A program made the position numbers and the translations under genes. Positions 13,285 to 23,883 of a stretch of 64,000 nt of DNA are shown one piece after another. Origin of the DNA: Mesodorylaimus sp. YZB2_4 (taxonomy: Eukaryota; Nematoda; Enoplea; Dorylaimida; Dorylaimidae); the NCBI GenBank assembly GCA_030248295.1, contig JASANH010000952.1, positions 62,001 through 126,000 of the forward strand. Direction: 5' to 3'. Position 1 is the first letter of the stretch; each line of letters starts with the position of its first letter. The notes beneath the pieces are model-generated. The model was not told where the DNA came from, ran no database searches, and was given only the letters and a program-made list of their open reading frames with translations.

Positions 13285-13917
13285 ATGAGCGCACAGAAAA
13301 GAGATTCTAGGAACAATTCTTACAGGCGCGCCAATGAGTTATTGTGTCACCAGTGAGGCTTCATTAGATGACTGTCAGTCCAGCACCTGGACGCTGGTAA
13401 GCACTACAGTAGACGCTAACGATAAATATGACACTCGAGGGTATGACACATCCTGCATTATAGAAAAATGCTTACCCAAACGCGAACACTCGCTCGTAAC
13501 GTGCCTAATCGTGAAGTAGGTACAAGACTGACCTCTCGCCCGATAGGCCACACACAAGCCGTCTAAATAAACGAACTGTATGTACACATACAGAAACACG
13601 CATTTCCATGCATTTCGGACGGACATCACGAGATAAAGCCCTCGAAACTTCCAGAAAATTTCTTTCATTTTGATCTCAAAAGTGCATACATAGTATGACA
13701 TTTCACTCACCCTGACTCTGCCCCATTAGTTGGCAAGCTGTATGAAGCGTATTGTAGCGATTAAAAGTTGAGATTTCTCAGCATTACATGATTTTGCACT
13801 AATCATTAGACAAACGGGTGAAAAGGAACCACAGTTTATAAAATACATGGTTTTTGCTAATTTCAACTCTTAGATTCGTTGATGAATCATCTTGGCTTTG
13901 TTATAACAAAACCTTCT

Positions 13918-15245
13918 TCACTCAGGGGCTGGCAACATGTCAACATTCCGCTGAGCGATGTTATGTGTACTGCTATGGGCGGGCAAGGCTTGTATTGTCT
14001 TGAATTGATTCAACCGCAACGCTTGGCGAAGGCAGCCTGGCAAAGCTGAACTCACCATTTCTCGAAATTGCTTACTGGCAGCGAAAACTATGTAGAAATT
14101 AGATATTTCTGTGATTTGTAAAGTGCCATCGAGAACAGGCGCCATTAACAAGCCTTCACAGGTGGTGAATGTGGGCGAGATGTAGACAGCTGCGTAGTAG
14201 CTGATCAATAGGGTCATGCCGATCGTGGTCAGCACAGAGTCGCAGATTGTTAGGATCATCAGCGTTTTCTCGCGCAGCCGTCGTTGGGTCTCTTTGACGT
14301 CCATTGTTTCTGTGCGCGCGGCATTGTTGACTGCGCCCACCTGGCGATTATGCCTTCGATAGGATGTGGTCAAGATGGTGTTCGATGCGATCAGAGCAAC
14401 CAGACCTGCAAGAATTTGAATGGTCAGCTTGCTGGTGTGCGGACTGTGCAGCATGTGTTCTTTTCCTGGAATATCCACAAGGATACCCCTTGCTCTGAAA
14501 ATGTCAAGGTGATGTTGGTGATGTTGGTGATGTTTAAGTCTGAAAGCATCGCGTTTAAAAAGTACAGGCTGTGCTTACTTGTGTCAAAAACCAAAGACCA
14601 CCGGCAACCCAACTTACCCAAAACGCGCACAACATTTCTCAACTGGGCCAAAACTGTGGCCACTAAGCTTCCCACATACGCCTTGTCCACACTTAGCATG
14701 TACACGTCGCCATCCCAAGTCAGCTGGAATCGAAAACAATCGAAAATGCTAGTGCTCACTCCCAGGACGAAACTGCCACAAAACGCTCCGATCTTGTGTC
14801 TCCTTTTGTTGGAATTCTTGTAAACGAACGGTTTCAACAGAGCGTACAATCGGTCGACGGTCGTACTGAGTGACAGGAACATGGATGTGGTGATGAACAT
14901 ATTGACCAGTGGTGTGGCCATGTGTGCCGCGTACCACATACAGCCATAATTGGACATGAACCAATGCGCGCCCTCCGATTCCGCGCCTGACCACCAGTAG
15001 AATGATGAAATGAACAGGGTGAACGTGATGATTTCCAGGATCTCATTGGCACTCGTGAGGATCTGATAGAAATATGCAGGATCGTGTTTCAATTGTTTCA
15101 AAAAGGCCGAGACGCATAAAATGTGACCGATCATGCCGAAGATGAAGTAGGACGGGGTGACGACGTAGTAGACGGAGAAGTAGGTGCTGTCAGTGACCAC
15201 ACGATACCAATAAGGTAAGGTGCAATTGTTGGTGGCGTTGTCCAT
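13918..15245 (-). CDS. Rhodopsin-like GPCR, two exons
   Basis: Predicted seven-pass plasma-membrane receptor of 391 residues, encoded by exons 15245-14618 and 14465-13918. The donor GTAAGT and acceptor CCAG join in phase inside a GGA codon. The chosen start gives MDNATNNCT, an N-terminus with N-glycosylation sites just before TM1. Upstream in-frame residues look like untranslated sequence. TM3 ends in TTVDRLYALLKPF, with DRL replacing the usual DRY. TM6 is LMILTICDSVLTTIG. TM7 ends NFYIVFAASKQFR, a variant of NPxxY followed by a basic helix 8. The overall style is that of invertebrate peptide (FMRFamide-like) receptors, but the ligand cannot be read from sequence. A run of repeated CACCAACAT triplet units lies within the 152-base intron. 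Confidence 0.85.
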
Positions 15246-16408
15246 TTGATCTGCGAGCCTTGCGAGCAATGAGCTGAGTTGATGGGCTGCCAAACGCTCG
15301 AACCGAGGGTTGTCTTTCTGGCTTGGATAAGGAGGGAATATAGCAGGATAGAAAACACCGGGAGACCAGCACTCACACTGTGCGTAATGCGCATGCACAA
15401 TTTGGCACCCGATTTCAGGAAACCTATCCTGTAAATGAGGCAGCAGGATGCCCCCAACACAGCGAGATCAAAGACCGCATGAGACGAAAGAGAGGTACAA
15501 AGCAGCAGTTGTAAAAGAAAAGAAACATATGAAATAATGTTGGCCGATGGGGCCACAGGAAACACCTCCACAGGTCCGCGGGATCAAATGGAATTCGTGG
15601 CAAATGAAACAGGAAACCTGTCTTTCCTTGCACTACAACTCTTGCTTCTGAAAATGCACTAAATATTTAATTTCGGTCATTTTTCATTTGTCAACTCTGC
15701 TGAGCCTTCCCGGCATCTTTTACTCTTTGGCATTGATCAGGGGTTTCCTGTATTCAGCGCCGTCCAGAAAAAACTTTATCAGCTATTCAGATTGCAAAGC
15801 TGCGTAGCCAATCAGAATAATAGGCCTTTGCACGCGGATAATCGCGGGATCGCTCGGAAAATGTGACATGTTTTTAGAAAAAAATAGCGGCTCTCTACAG
15901 TATTAATCTTACTCAATCCGTCGCCGTCTCGTGTACACTACAGTATATGTCTACCCCATGGACCTGAACGAGAGCGCTCGCCATCAGGAAATGCATCTAT
16001 CCCGCAAAGACATCTTTCATGAAATCTTGCAGTTCTCTGGTAATAAAATACTAAGGTCTCGCCAAGATTTTTAGAGCGATTCTCGCCCGAAGGCTTATTC
16101 CAGTGGCTCAAGCGGAATTGTGCATTTCTTCGTTAGAGCTCCCGCCTCATTCGCCAAGTTTCGAAAGCTGCACCAACACCAGTTGAAGGCTTCCATTATT
16201 TCATAGCAGTACTTTCTGTAAGCACACGCAAGCTTATGAATTGTCTTTCAAGTAAAGACAACTAGACTCTCCTTCTGAGATGCCCACTTCAGCTTTAACT
16301 ATAATTTTTAATTGAAAATAGACTCTGATATCGAAGCCCAAGCTGCACCTGCTCATCCGCTCCCAACCGCCACTGTGCTAGAATCAAGTGTTCGCTAGCT
16401 AGCTTATT
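15246..16408. other. Spacer upstream of the GPCR
   Basis: Presumed promoter and 5' UTR region of the minus-strand receptor. No recognisable coding or repeat content was found. Confidence 0.4.
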
Positions 16409-17115
16409 TAGCGTTTGCGATAACGATACGATATTATGTCGATAACGACAGCTTTCCAGCAAAACGACAACGATAAATATATTTTTTCAAATAACGATAA
16501 CGGTATTTGGGTTTAAAAACGATATGATATCGTTAATTATGTTGTAAGTTCTACTGCAAGCTTTAAATTTTGAATTTTGAGAGCTTCCAGATACCAGCAT
16601 TTCGCGTTTCATCTGAATACAGTTGGAAAGGTCGAACAGTCACCGGTGTCATCAGTGTGTTGTAGTCGGGCCATTAGGAATAACTTGGTGTAGCGATGAA
16701 AGCCATGCGTCGCAGTTTGCTCGGCAGAAACCTAAGTTCAACTCTTGCCGTCTGGACTTTGTGAAGTTCTCTTTCCCTGCGCCTCGCACGCGGTGGGTTC
16801 TCTCTCTCTCTGCGCCTCTCCCTCCGGGGTCGACAAACGAGGAGGGGCCTTATAGGGCGGGAGGCTCGCGAATCCAGGCCCCCTCACGGGGCACGGGTTG
16901 TGCATGACAACTAACACGCGCCCTTGCGCGGCATGCATCCGGGACTAACCCTAGTCGATGGCAAGATAGGTTCAACTAACAGGCCTCCTAGCCCGCGGGT
17001 GAAGGGCCAGAAATCGACCCTCCCCTGAACCGATCAGGATGGGTAGAAAAAGGAGTAACTTGGGAGACGACGACAACGATATCTGTTTCCTGTAACGATA
17101 TTTACGCTAACGCTA
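16409..17115. mobile_element. Candidate non-autonomous element with AACGATA-rich ends
   Basis: The left end (TAGCGTTTGCGATAACGATA) and the right end (TAACGATATTTACGCTAACGCTA) are imperfect inverted repeats. Both are bordered inside by degenerate AACGAT repeats. The interior is GC-rich and contains a CT-rich run near 16800. No clean target duplication was found, so class and exact boundaries are uncertain. Confidence 0.4.
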
Positions 17116-18280
17116 GCATCCCAAAGCTCTTTGTTTTCTACAGTTAATGTCAGCTGCCAATTAGAACGATGAAATGCATAAGCAGAAGAACAGGTGGTCT
17201 CTTTCATCCTGTGTATCAGAGGCTTAGAAAACTTTTGAAAACATCATTACCTGGCAACTGATAAGAAACTCTTCTTTCCTTTCACCAGTTTTCTTGCTGT
17301 GACCGGTCATAAGAGCCAAGAACAGATGACAATGGTGCACAACACTCTTTCAGCTTTAGCCATTCTCATGGGCGCCTGACCGTATAAGGTCAGATGCCTA
17401 CACAGCAGATGCAAGTAACAAGACTCGGTGCACTGTACAAAAGAACGCCTCTGCAAAAGATCGCTTGCGTAATCGCCGCTGCACAGATCCGATATTTATT
17501 GCAGAGTCATACTCTAATGATGCAAGTTTACACGCGCCGCTATTGTCGTCAGAAGAGTTCTTAAACACGAAGCAGATAAGGAAAAAGGCTAAGTTTGAGA
17601 GACAAACGACACAGGCATCCTTGTTGCCCACGCGCGACCATGATTTGACGTGTAAAGCTTTGAATTTAGTTGGCTCCTTGATGAGTCCTTTATTTCACAC
17701 TATTTTTTAAGCAGACTTCTGTACTCGCCGGCGGGGGGGGATGGGGATAATGGGCGGTAATTACATGACTCTAGAATATATTTTCCTGGCATCTAAAAGA
17801 TTCTAGAGAGGGACATTGTGAGTAAAAGCAAAGACCCGCCAAGCCATAATGCGTGGACAGTATAGACCACAGACAATTCTAATTGCTCTTTTCGCCCCAG
17901 ACCTTTCGCTTACGCATACAAGATGTCTTCCAGTGTGAAAATATTGTCACTTTCATTTTTGCTGAGCAGCAAGTTGTAGGTATTTTACAAATTTCACAAG
18001 GCTCGGGTGGAAAAGTGTAATATGCGACGCAATGAACAAAGCAATAGAAAATGGTCTCCGCATGTCCGCAACCACCAGGTACTTAGCGAAAGCTGTCTAA
18101 TCAGTGATTAATATTTAGTATCTGTTATTTGATTTATCAAAATTTCGCAAAATGGAAAGTGATAAATTCTGATGAGTGTTTGAGTACACGTATCAGATCA
18201 AGGAAGATATGGCATACGCATATCTGCGGTTTTTGACCACTCACAATGCTTCTCTATAGGTACCGACAATGTTTTCCTCG
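17116..18280. other. Spacer, nothing identified
   Basis: No coding motif, RNA gene or recognisable repeat was found. Short open frames near 17.4-17.7 kb on both strands overlap each other and resemble nothing known. Confidence 0.4.
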
Positions 18281-18665
18281 CTAGTGAGGCCAGAGCAGTG
18301 ATCTAAAGGGATATCCAGCTATCGAAAGATCGGTTAGACGGATATGGCCTACAGATAAACATCAAGAAGACGGAGTACCTGAAGGGTGGTCCCAGACTGA
18401 TGTTGCCATCACCATCGATGATTAAGAACTGAAGAAGATTGGGGAGTTACGGTACCTCGGTTCAATCATCAGTCACGACGAAAGTGTTACAGCTGACGTA
18501 AGAGCACAAGCAGCCTGCATAAAATGGCGCCATGTGACAGTTGCGACTGATGGATCATGGACAAGTTCAAGGGAGAGATCTACAAGACGGTGGTCCACCC
18601 AGTCTCCCCGTATGGGTCTGAATGCCGGCCCGCTTCATGTAGTCATGAGAAGGGCCCGCAATACT
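18280..18665 (+). mobile_element. Degenerate LINE reverse transcriptase fragment
   Basis: Broken-frame translation gives the late reverse-transcriptase segments of non-LTR elements. These are GLQINIKKTEYL, then LRYLGSIISHDESVTADV, then a segment like KGEIYKTVVHPVSPYGSEC. They correspond to the conserved 'KTEYL', 'YLGS' and 'Y..VV.P..LYG.E' blocks of RTE-like LINEs. Several stops and frameshifts show it is dead. The sequence from about 18690 onward is probably its 3' tail and recurs inverted at 1-140. Confidence 0.75.
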
Positions 18666-18689
18666 GCGCATAGATTGGCAATCTACAGG

Positions 18690-18820
18690 GATACTCTGCA
18701 CGGAGCTGGCAGGTGGGAGAGTCTCCCGTCAGGGTGACGTTTCAGACCTATACCAGGTCGGAAGACTTGGTTGGCTGCCCTGGTTTTAAGCGTGGTGCCA
18801 AAGCTCCGCCGGTCACTCCT
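18690..18820 (+). repeat. LINE 3'-tail-like repeat, partner of 1-140
   Basis: Matches the reverse complement of the first 130 bases of the window and includes the palindromic module GTCTCCCGTCAGGGTGAC. It lies directly after the reverse-transcriptase fragment. Confidence 0.65.
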
Positions 18821-18849
18821 TTTAGCAATACAGACCCAGTCGTATAACA

Positions 18850-19449
18850 ACGCCATGGAGATGCGGATGCCCGGAAGCTTGGATATGACGCGGTGGAGTC
18901 GCATTATGACTTTTTTAATTCCACCTTCAATTTGAGATTTCGATCACCTCGGGGGGAGGAGATTTGGATCCTACTGTGAAAATGGATCTCATTCCATCCC
19001 ATGTTGCCGTCGAATCAAGAAGCGTAAAATGAAGATTTAAAAAATCCAGCCGCACATCCCGCAAATTAATCATGGTATTTGCAACAGCATCACTGAAACT
19101 GATGAGAGCAGAGAAGCGCTCTCCGTTGCTGCAAGTGACGATGATGATGATGAAGTCTGATTGCTATCAGTGAATTTTGATCATTTTTTGTAAAAAAAAC
19201 AGCCTCAAATTAAAGGAATAGTCATATGTTACCGTTATGAAACCATCAAATTCAAACAATCAAATTTACTGATTCTGTACCAGTAGAAAGCTCCATTGTA
19301 ACATTCAGTAAATTGCCGTGTTATACTCTAAAATATTTTCTACTCATCACCATGAACACAGAAATTTTTGATTTTACTCATGAATGAAGATAGTATAGGC
19401 ATCTAGAGCGATCTCCCAAAATAGTCCTATGAACGCATAATCATGTATC
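18850..19449. other. Spacer downstream of the repeat-protein gene
   Basis: Presumed 3' flank of the minus-strand repeat gene. A short GATGATGATGATGA run lies near 19140. Nothing else was identified. Confidence 0.4.
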
Positions 19450-21565
19450 CTAGCCCGCCCTTATAATCTGGTCATTGTCCAGAGTTCTTTGCACGAGCGA
19501 GAGGTCACCATTCACCTTGCAGTACACTCCCACAGCTCCCATGCTGATGGACTTCTCACTCAACCATTGATTGATGTAAAAGCTCTCGGCTTGACTCAAA
19601 TTATCAGGGTTAGTGTAATTTTTCAAAAGAATTCTGCCCAAATTGCGTCCTTCTAGTGCCATATAAATCTCATTTTGCGTGGCCACATTGCCGATGTTGT
19701 ACACAAAAGCATTGGACTTGGATTCAGTATCAGTTGCATTGGGGTGGTAAATAAACGCGTTGACTTGCCCGACTTTTTGATTGCTGCGACCATTGGACAT
19801 AAACGCGTTAGCTTTGGCGTCCACATTTTCTGGTTCAAGCTTTTTGCGATTATACACAAAAGCATTGGCTTGAGGATCGCCATCGTTTGTGGCTGGTGCT
19901 CCAATCTGCTTGGGGTAGACGAATGCATTGGCTTGGGGATCAGCATCGTTTGTGGCTGGTGCTCCAATCTGCTTTGGGTAGACGAATGCATTGGCTTGCG
20001 GGTCGTCAGCAGACGCTGGCATAGTCTGCTTGGGATAGACGAATGCATTGGCTTGGGGATCAGCATCGTTTGTGGCTGGTGCTCCAATCTGCTTTGGGTA
20101 GACGAATGCATTGGCTTGCGGGTCGTCAGCAGACGCTGGCATAGTCTGCTTGGGATAGACGAATGCATTGGCTTGGGGATCAGCATCGTTTGTGGCTGGT
20201 GATCCAATCTGCTTTGGGTAGACGAATGCATTGGCTTGCGGATCGTCAGCAGACGCAGGCCTACTCTGCTTGGGATAGACAAAAGCATTGGCTTGGGGAT
20301 CAGCATCGTTTGTGGCTGGTAGTCCAATTTGCTTGGAATACACAAATGCATTGGCTCGCAGGTCATCCGCGGATGATGGCACAGTTTTCTTGGGGTACAC
20401 AAATGCGTTGGCTTGGGGATCAGCATCGTTTGTGGCTGGTGCTCCAATCTGCTTTGGGTAGACGAATGCATTGGCTTGCGGGTCGTCAGCAGACGCTGGC
20501 ATAGTCTGCTTGGGGTAGACGAATGCATTGGCTTGGGGATCAGCATCGTTTGTGGCTGGTGCTCCAATCTGCTTTGGGTAGACGAATGCATTGGCTTGCG
20601 GGTCGTCAGCAGACGCTGGCATAGTCTGCTTGGGGTAGACGAATGCATTGGCTTGGGGATCAGCATCGTTTGTGGCTGGTGCTCCAATCTGCTTTGGGTA
20701 GACGAATGCATTGGCTTGCGGGTCGTCAGCAGACGCTGGCATAGTCTGCTTGGGGTAGACGAATGCATTGGCTTGGGGATCAGCATCGTTTGTGGCTGGT
20801 GCTCCAATCTGCTTTGGGTAGACGAATGCATTGGCTTGCGGGTCGTCAGCAGACGCTGGCATAGTCTGCTTGGGGTAGACGAATGCATTGGCTTGGGGAT
20901 CAGCATCGTTTGTGGCTGGTGCTCCAATCTGCTTTGGGTAGACGAATGCATTGGCTTGCGGGTCGTCAGCAGACGCTGGCATAGTCTGCTTGGGGTAGAC
21001 GAATGCATTGGCTTGGGGATCAGCATCGTTTGTGGCTGGTGCTCCAATCTGCTTTGGGTAGACGAATGCATTGGCTTGCGGGTCGTCAGCAGACGCTGGC
21101 ATAGTCTGCTTGGGGTAGACGAATGCATTGGCTTGGGGATCAGCATCGTTTGTGGCTGGTGCTCCAATCTGCTTTGGGTAGACGAATGCATTGGCTTGCG
21201 GGTCGTCAGCAGACGCTGGCATAGTCTGCTTGGGATAGACGAATGCATTGGCTTGGGGATCAGCATCGTTTATGGCTGGTGCTCCAATCTGCTTTGGGTA
21301 GACGAATGCATTGGCTTGCGGGTCGTCAGCAGACGCTGGCATAGTCTGCTTGGGATAGACGAATGCATTGGCTTGGGGATCAGCATCGTTTGTGGCTGGT
21401 GCTCCAATCTGCTTTGGGTAGACGAATGCATTGGCTTGCGGATCGTCAGCAGACGCAGGCCTACTCTGCTTGGGATAGACAAAAGCATTGGCTTGGGGAT
21501 CAGCATCGTTTGTGGCTGGTAGTCCAATTTGCTTGGAATACACAAATGCATTGGCTTCGCCTTCA
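19450..21565 (-). CDS. Tandem 40-residue repeat protein, 3' exon (5'-partial)
   Basis: A 2.1 kb exon opening at a plausible acceptor (TTTAG|T at 21565) and ending at TAG 19450-19452, with about 704 codons. Most of it is a tandem 120-base unit coding 40 residues. Each unit contains two copies of the motif ANAFVYPKQ, separated by alternating spacers IGAPATNDADPQ and TMPASADDPQ. Most central copies are almost identical at the DNA level. Toward the C-terminus the motif degenerates (NAFVYNRKK, NAFMSNG, NAFIYHPN, NAFVYN). It ends in a unique domain of about 85 residues starting near GRNLGRILLKNYTNP. The protein is aromatic-, Ala-, Asp- and Pro-rich with no internal Cys in the repeats and no dibasic cleavage sites between units. 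Function is not recognised. A secreted structural or adhesive role is a guess. The upstream exon or exons, which should carry any signal peptide, were not found. Confidence 0.7.
19851..21550 (-). repeat. 120-bp coding tandem array
   Basis: About 14 units of 120 bases, each divisible into two related 60-base halves. Units between about 20400 and 21240 are nearly identical. Diverged units at 20220-20400 (PKQSRPA and SKQIGLP variants) match the first units at 21430-21565, which shows a larger block duplication. Confidence 0.9.
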
Positions 21566-21899
21566 CTAAACGTTTCAGGGGTCCGGCATCAAAGCAACCC
21601 TAGTTTGTGTCGAGCACCCTAGAGTGCGCATATCCGGCTTTGGTAACGCGGTGTAATATGAACTTATTGTTAGCTCCAGCTGGGGAGAGGCGTGTCTTAC
21701 GACTACACTGCGACTGAAACATCAACCAGATGGGTTGACGTCTCCAAGCCAGGATTCCGCAGACTGGTTGCAGTCTTGTTCTGGTTTGCAGTTGAGTATG
21801 CCGAATCACGTTCTGAATTTTCCTGAATCTACAATAACACCAACTTTTGAAAGACCAAGATGATACACCAGAGATGAAGTCTCTGCCCCGACTAGGAGG

Positions 21900-23260
21900 C
21901 ATGCCTGGGGTCTGTTGCATAAAACTCTCGTAGATCCTATAGGAGTCAGGAGTGTCTTATCAGGAGATACTGCTTTGCAGAAAACCAAATTTTTTAGGAG
22001 TCGCCAAGGAGAAAATCGCTCCTACCAGGAGTGAAAAAGGCGAAGTTTTAGGAGCGAGCGTTGCGCAAAGCCTACTGTAGGTTTTTTCAGGAGTCAAGGT
22101 CTCCTTGGAGCAGTGCGTTTCTAGAATAGTCGAGATCTTTCTAGATTGTGAGTTTCTTCTCGAAGATTTAACGAGCAGCATGAATTACGGATTTTCCTAG
22201 ATTTATCTATAACAGTGATTCTGATGATGGTTTCCAAAACAAAAACCAAGCAGGTATCGAGACATTTCCAAATCAACTTTTATATGCATCTATTTAATTG
22301 CATCCATTACATACTGTATGTGCGTACAGTACACACATTACACCACTGCATATTACATCCAGCACTACACAATACAGAGCTCATCGCGCTGCAAGAGCGT
22401 GAAGAGGCAAAGGAAGAAGTATATGGACCCATCACTGTCTGGAAGACCATCGTCATTGTCACCAACTGATTGTAACACACCTCGTTCACACGAATGATTT
22501 GACTTATTTCCACTGCTCACAGGACGCTAAGTCGCTTCGTGAGTGAGTGTAATTCCCATTCCTGGGCCACCAGAGGTTCTTGGCCAAGACCACTGTGCGC
22601 GCATCCAACTTGACCATATTCTCTAATCGATTGACCCTGGCTTTCCGCATCTCATGTTGTCGCGATCACATCCGTTAGATGTTCACGTTGTCTCATTTCT
22701 TAGTAGTTGCTTCCTTGATTGTTGATTTAATAAATCTCGAACATACTGAAAGCCCAGTCATTCCAATGATGTGGGATATAATCCATTCAATGCGACGTAA
22801 TAAGAAATGATTTTCAGCCATATTGATTCTGGGGCCTTTGAAGAGATCGGGGCTCTATTACCCTTTGCGAATGATCACAATGAGGGCGAATACGTAAGTT
22901 ACCCCATACAAATTGATATCATCATATTTATTGAGCTCAAGCGCGAGTGTTATCACAGCTCATCCAAAGATGTGTGTCTCATCTTGAGCGAAAAACGAGA
23001 GAACGAAGAACGATCACTAGATATTAAAGCGGCCCCAGCAGACTCGTCTGGTGCAGTTCATTGATACCTAATCATCTTTTTTTAGGAGCATTTTTCGCTT
23101 GTCCTGAAACCAGGTTCTGGAGCCCCCGCAGGAGAAATTTACAGGCAAGTTTTATGCAAAGCTTTTTAGGGGGTCTCCTTCTCCTAACTCCTACTAGGAC
23201 TAGGAGCTGGGAGAGTTTTATGCTCCTCGCCCCCAGGAGGCTTTTTCAGGCCATCCACTC
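21900..23260. mobile_element. Degenerate inverted repeats with AGGAGT-rich ends
   Basis: The segment GTTGCATAAAACTCTCGTAG...CCTATAGGAGTCAGGAG at about 21915-21955 is mirrored by CTCCTAACTCCTACTAGGAC...GGGAGAGTTTTATG at about 23180-23225. The AGGAG/CTCCT-rich sequence extends inward on both sides (to about 22100 and from about 23085). This suggests a non-autonomous DNA element about 1.3 kb long. The ends are too diverged to give a target duplication. A short exon-like frame sits inside at about 22830-22911, starting after a TTTTCAG and ending before GTAAGT. It is not identifiable. Confidence 0.4.
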
Positions 23261-23600
23261 CCCGCAGTATCTTCTCCAATGCTGGGCTATTCCGCCTATT
23301 GCAGATTTCTAGGTCATCCTCGACAATCATCCAGAATCGGCTCCAGCCTGCGGTCGGCTATATTGCAAACTGTATTTCGAGAAGGGTCCGAAATGACAAC
23401 GATATTAATCGCACTCGGAGGTTCGATATAAGATCTCTGCTATACATATCACAGACATCAGCAACCAGTGCATATTCGCACTCTAGAGGTTTCAGGGATC
23501 GAATAACAAGAATCCATAAAGTGGTCTTAATTTTTTACTCACCCACTTTTCGGTACATTTTAAAGTTCAAAACTGCCAAAAACTAGTTTCTGAAACCAGT

Positions 23601-23606
23601 TTTATT
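23601..23606 (-). promoter_or_regulatory. Polyadenylation signal of the globin gene
   Basis: AATAAA on the minus strand, about 280 bases after the globin stop codon at 23884. Confidence 0.35.
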
Positions 23607-23883
23607 CGTTAAAATCTGCATAGTCAGGAAAAAAATCGACTTTACATCAGACAGTGCATGAAACCCACGACTACTAGTTATTATCGAATGTCACATGGTA
23701 TATAACTCAAACTATCTTCCTGTCAAACCTTGAAATTGGCCATAAAATCTTTATACATCGGTACATAGAAATGTGAAAAATATATAAATGCTATGTCATC
23801 ACAAAAAGTGCCCCTTCACGTCAAATCACATCTACAGTACATACATACTGCCGTGCTAAATATCAAGAGTAAACCAGAACATT

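Noticed and set aside
14284..14823. Plus-strand frame of 179 codons opposite the first GPCR
   Set aside because: Shadow of the receptor exons and intron on the other strand.
19653..21266. Second long minus-strand frame and a plus-strand frame (20413-21522) over the repeat gene
   Set aside because: The 120-bp unit is divisible by three and stop-free in other frames, so long shadows are automatic. Only the NAFVYPKQ frame extends into a non-repeat C-terminal domain.
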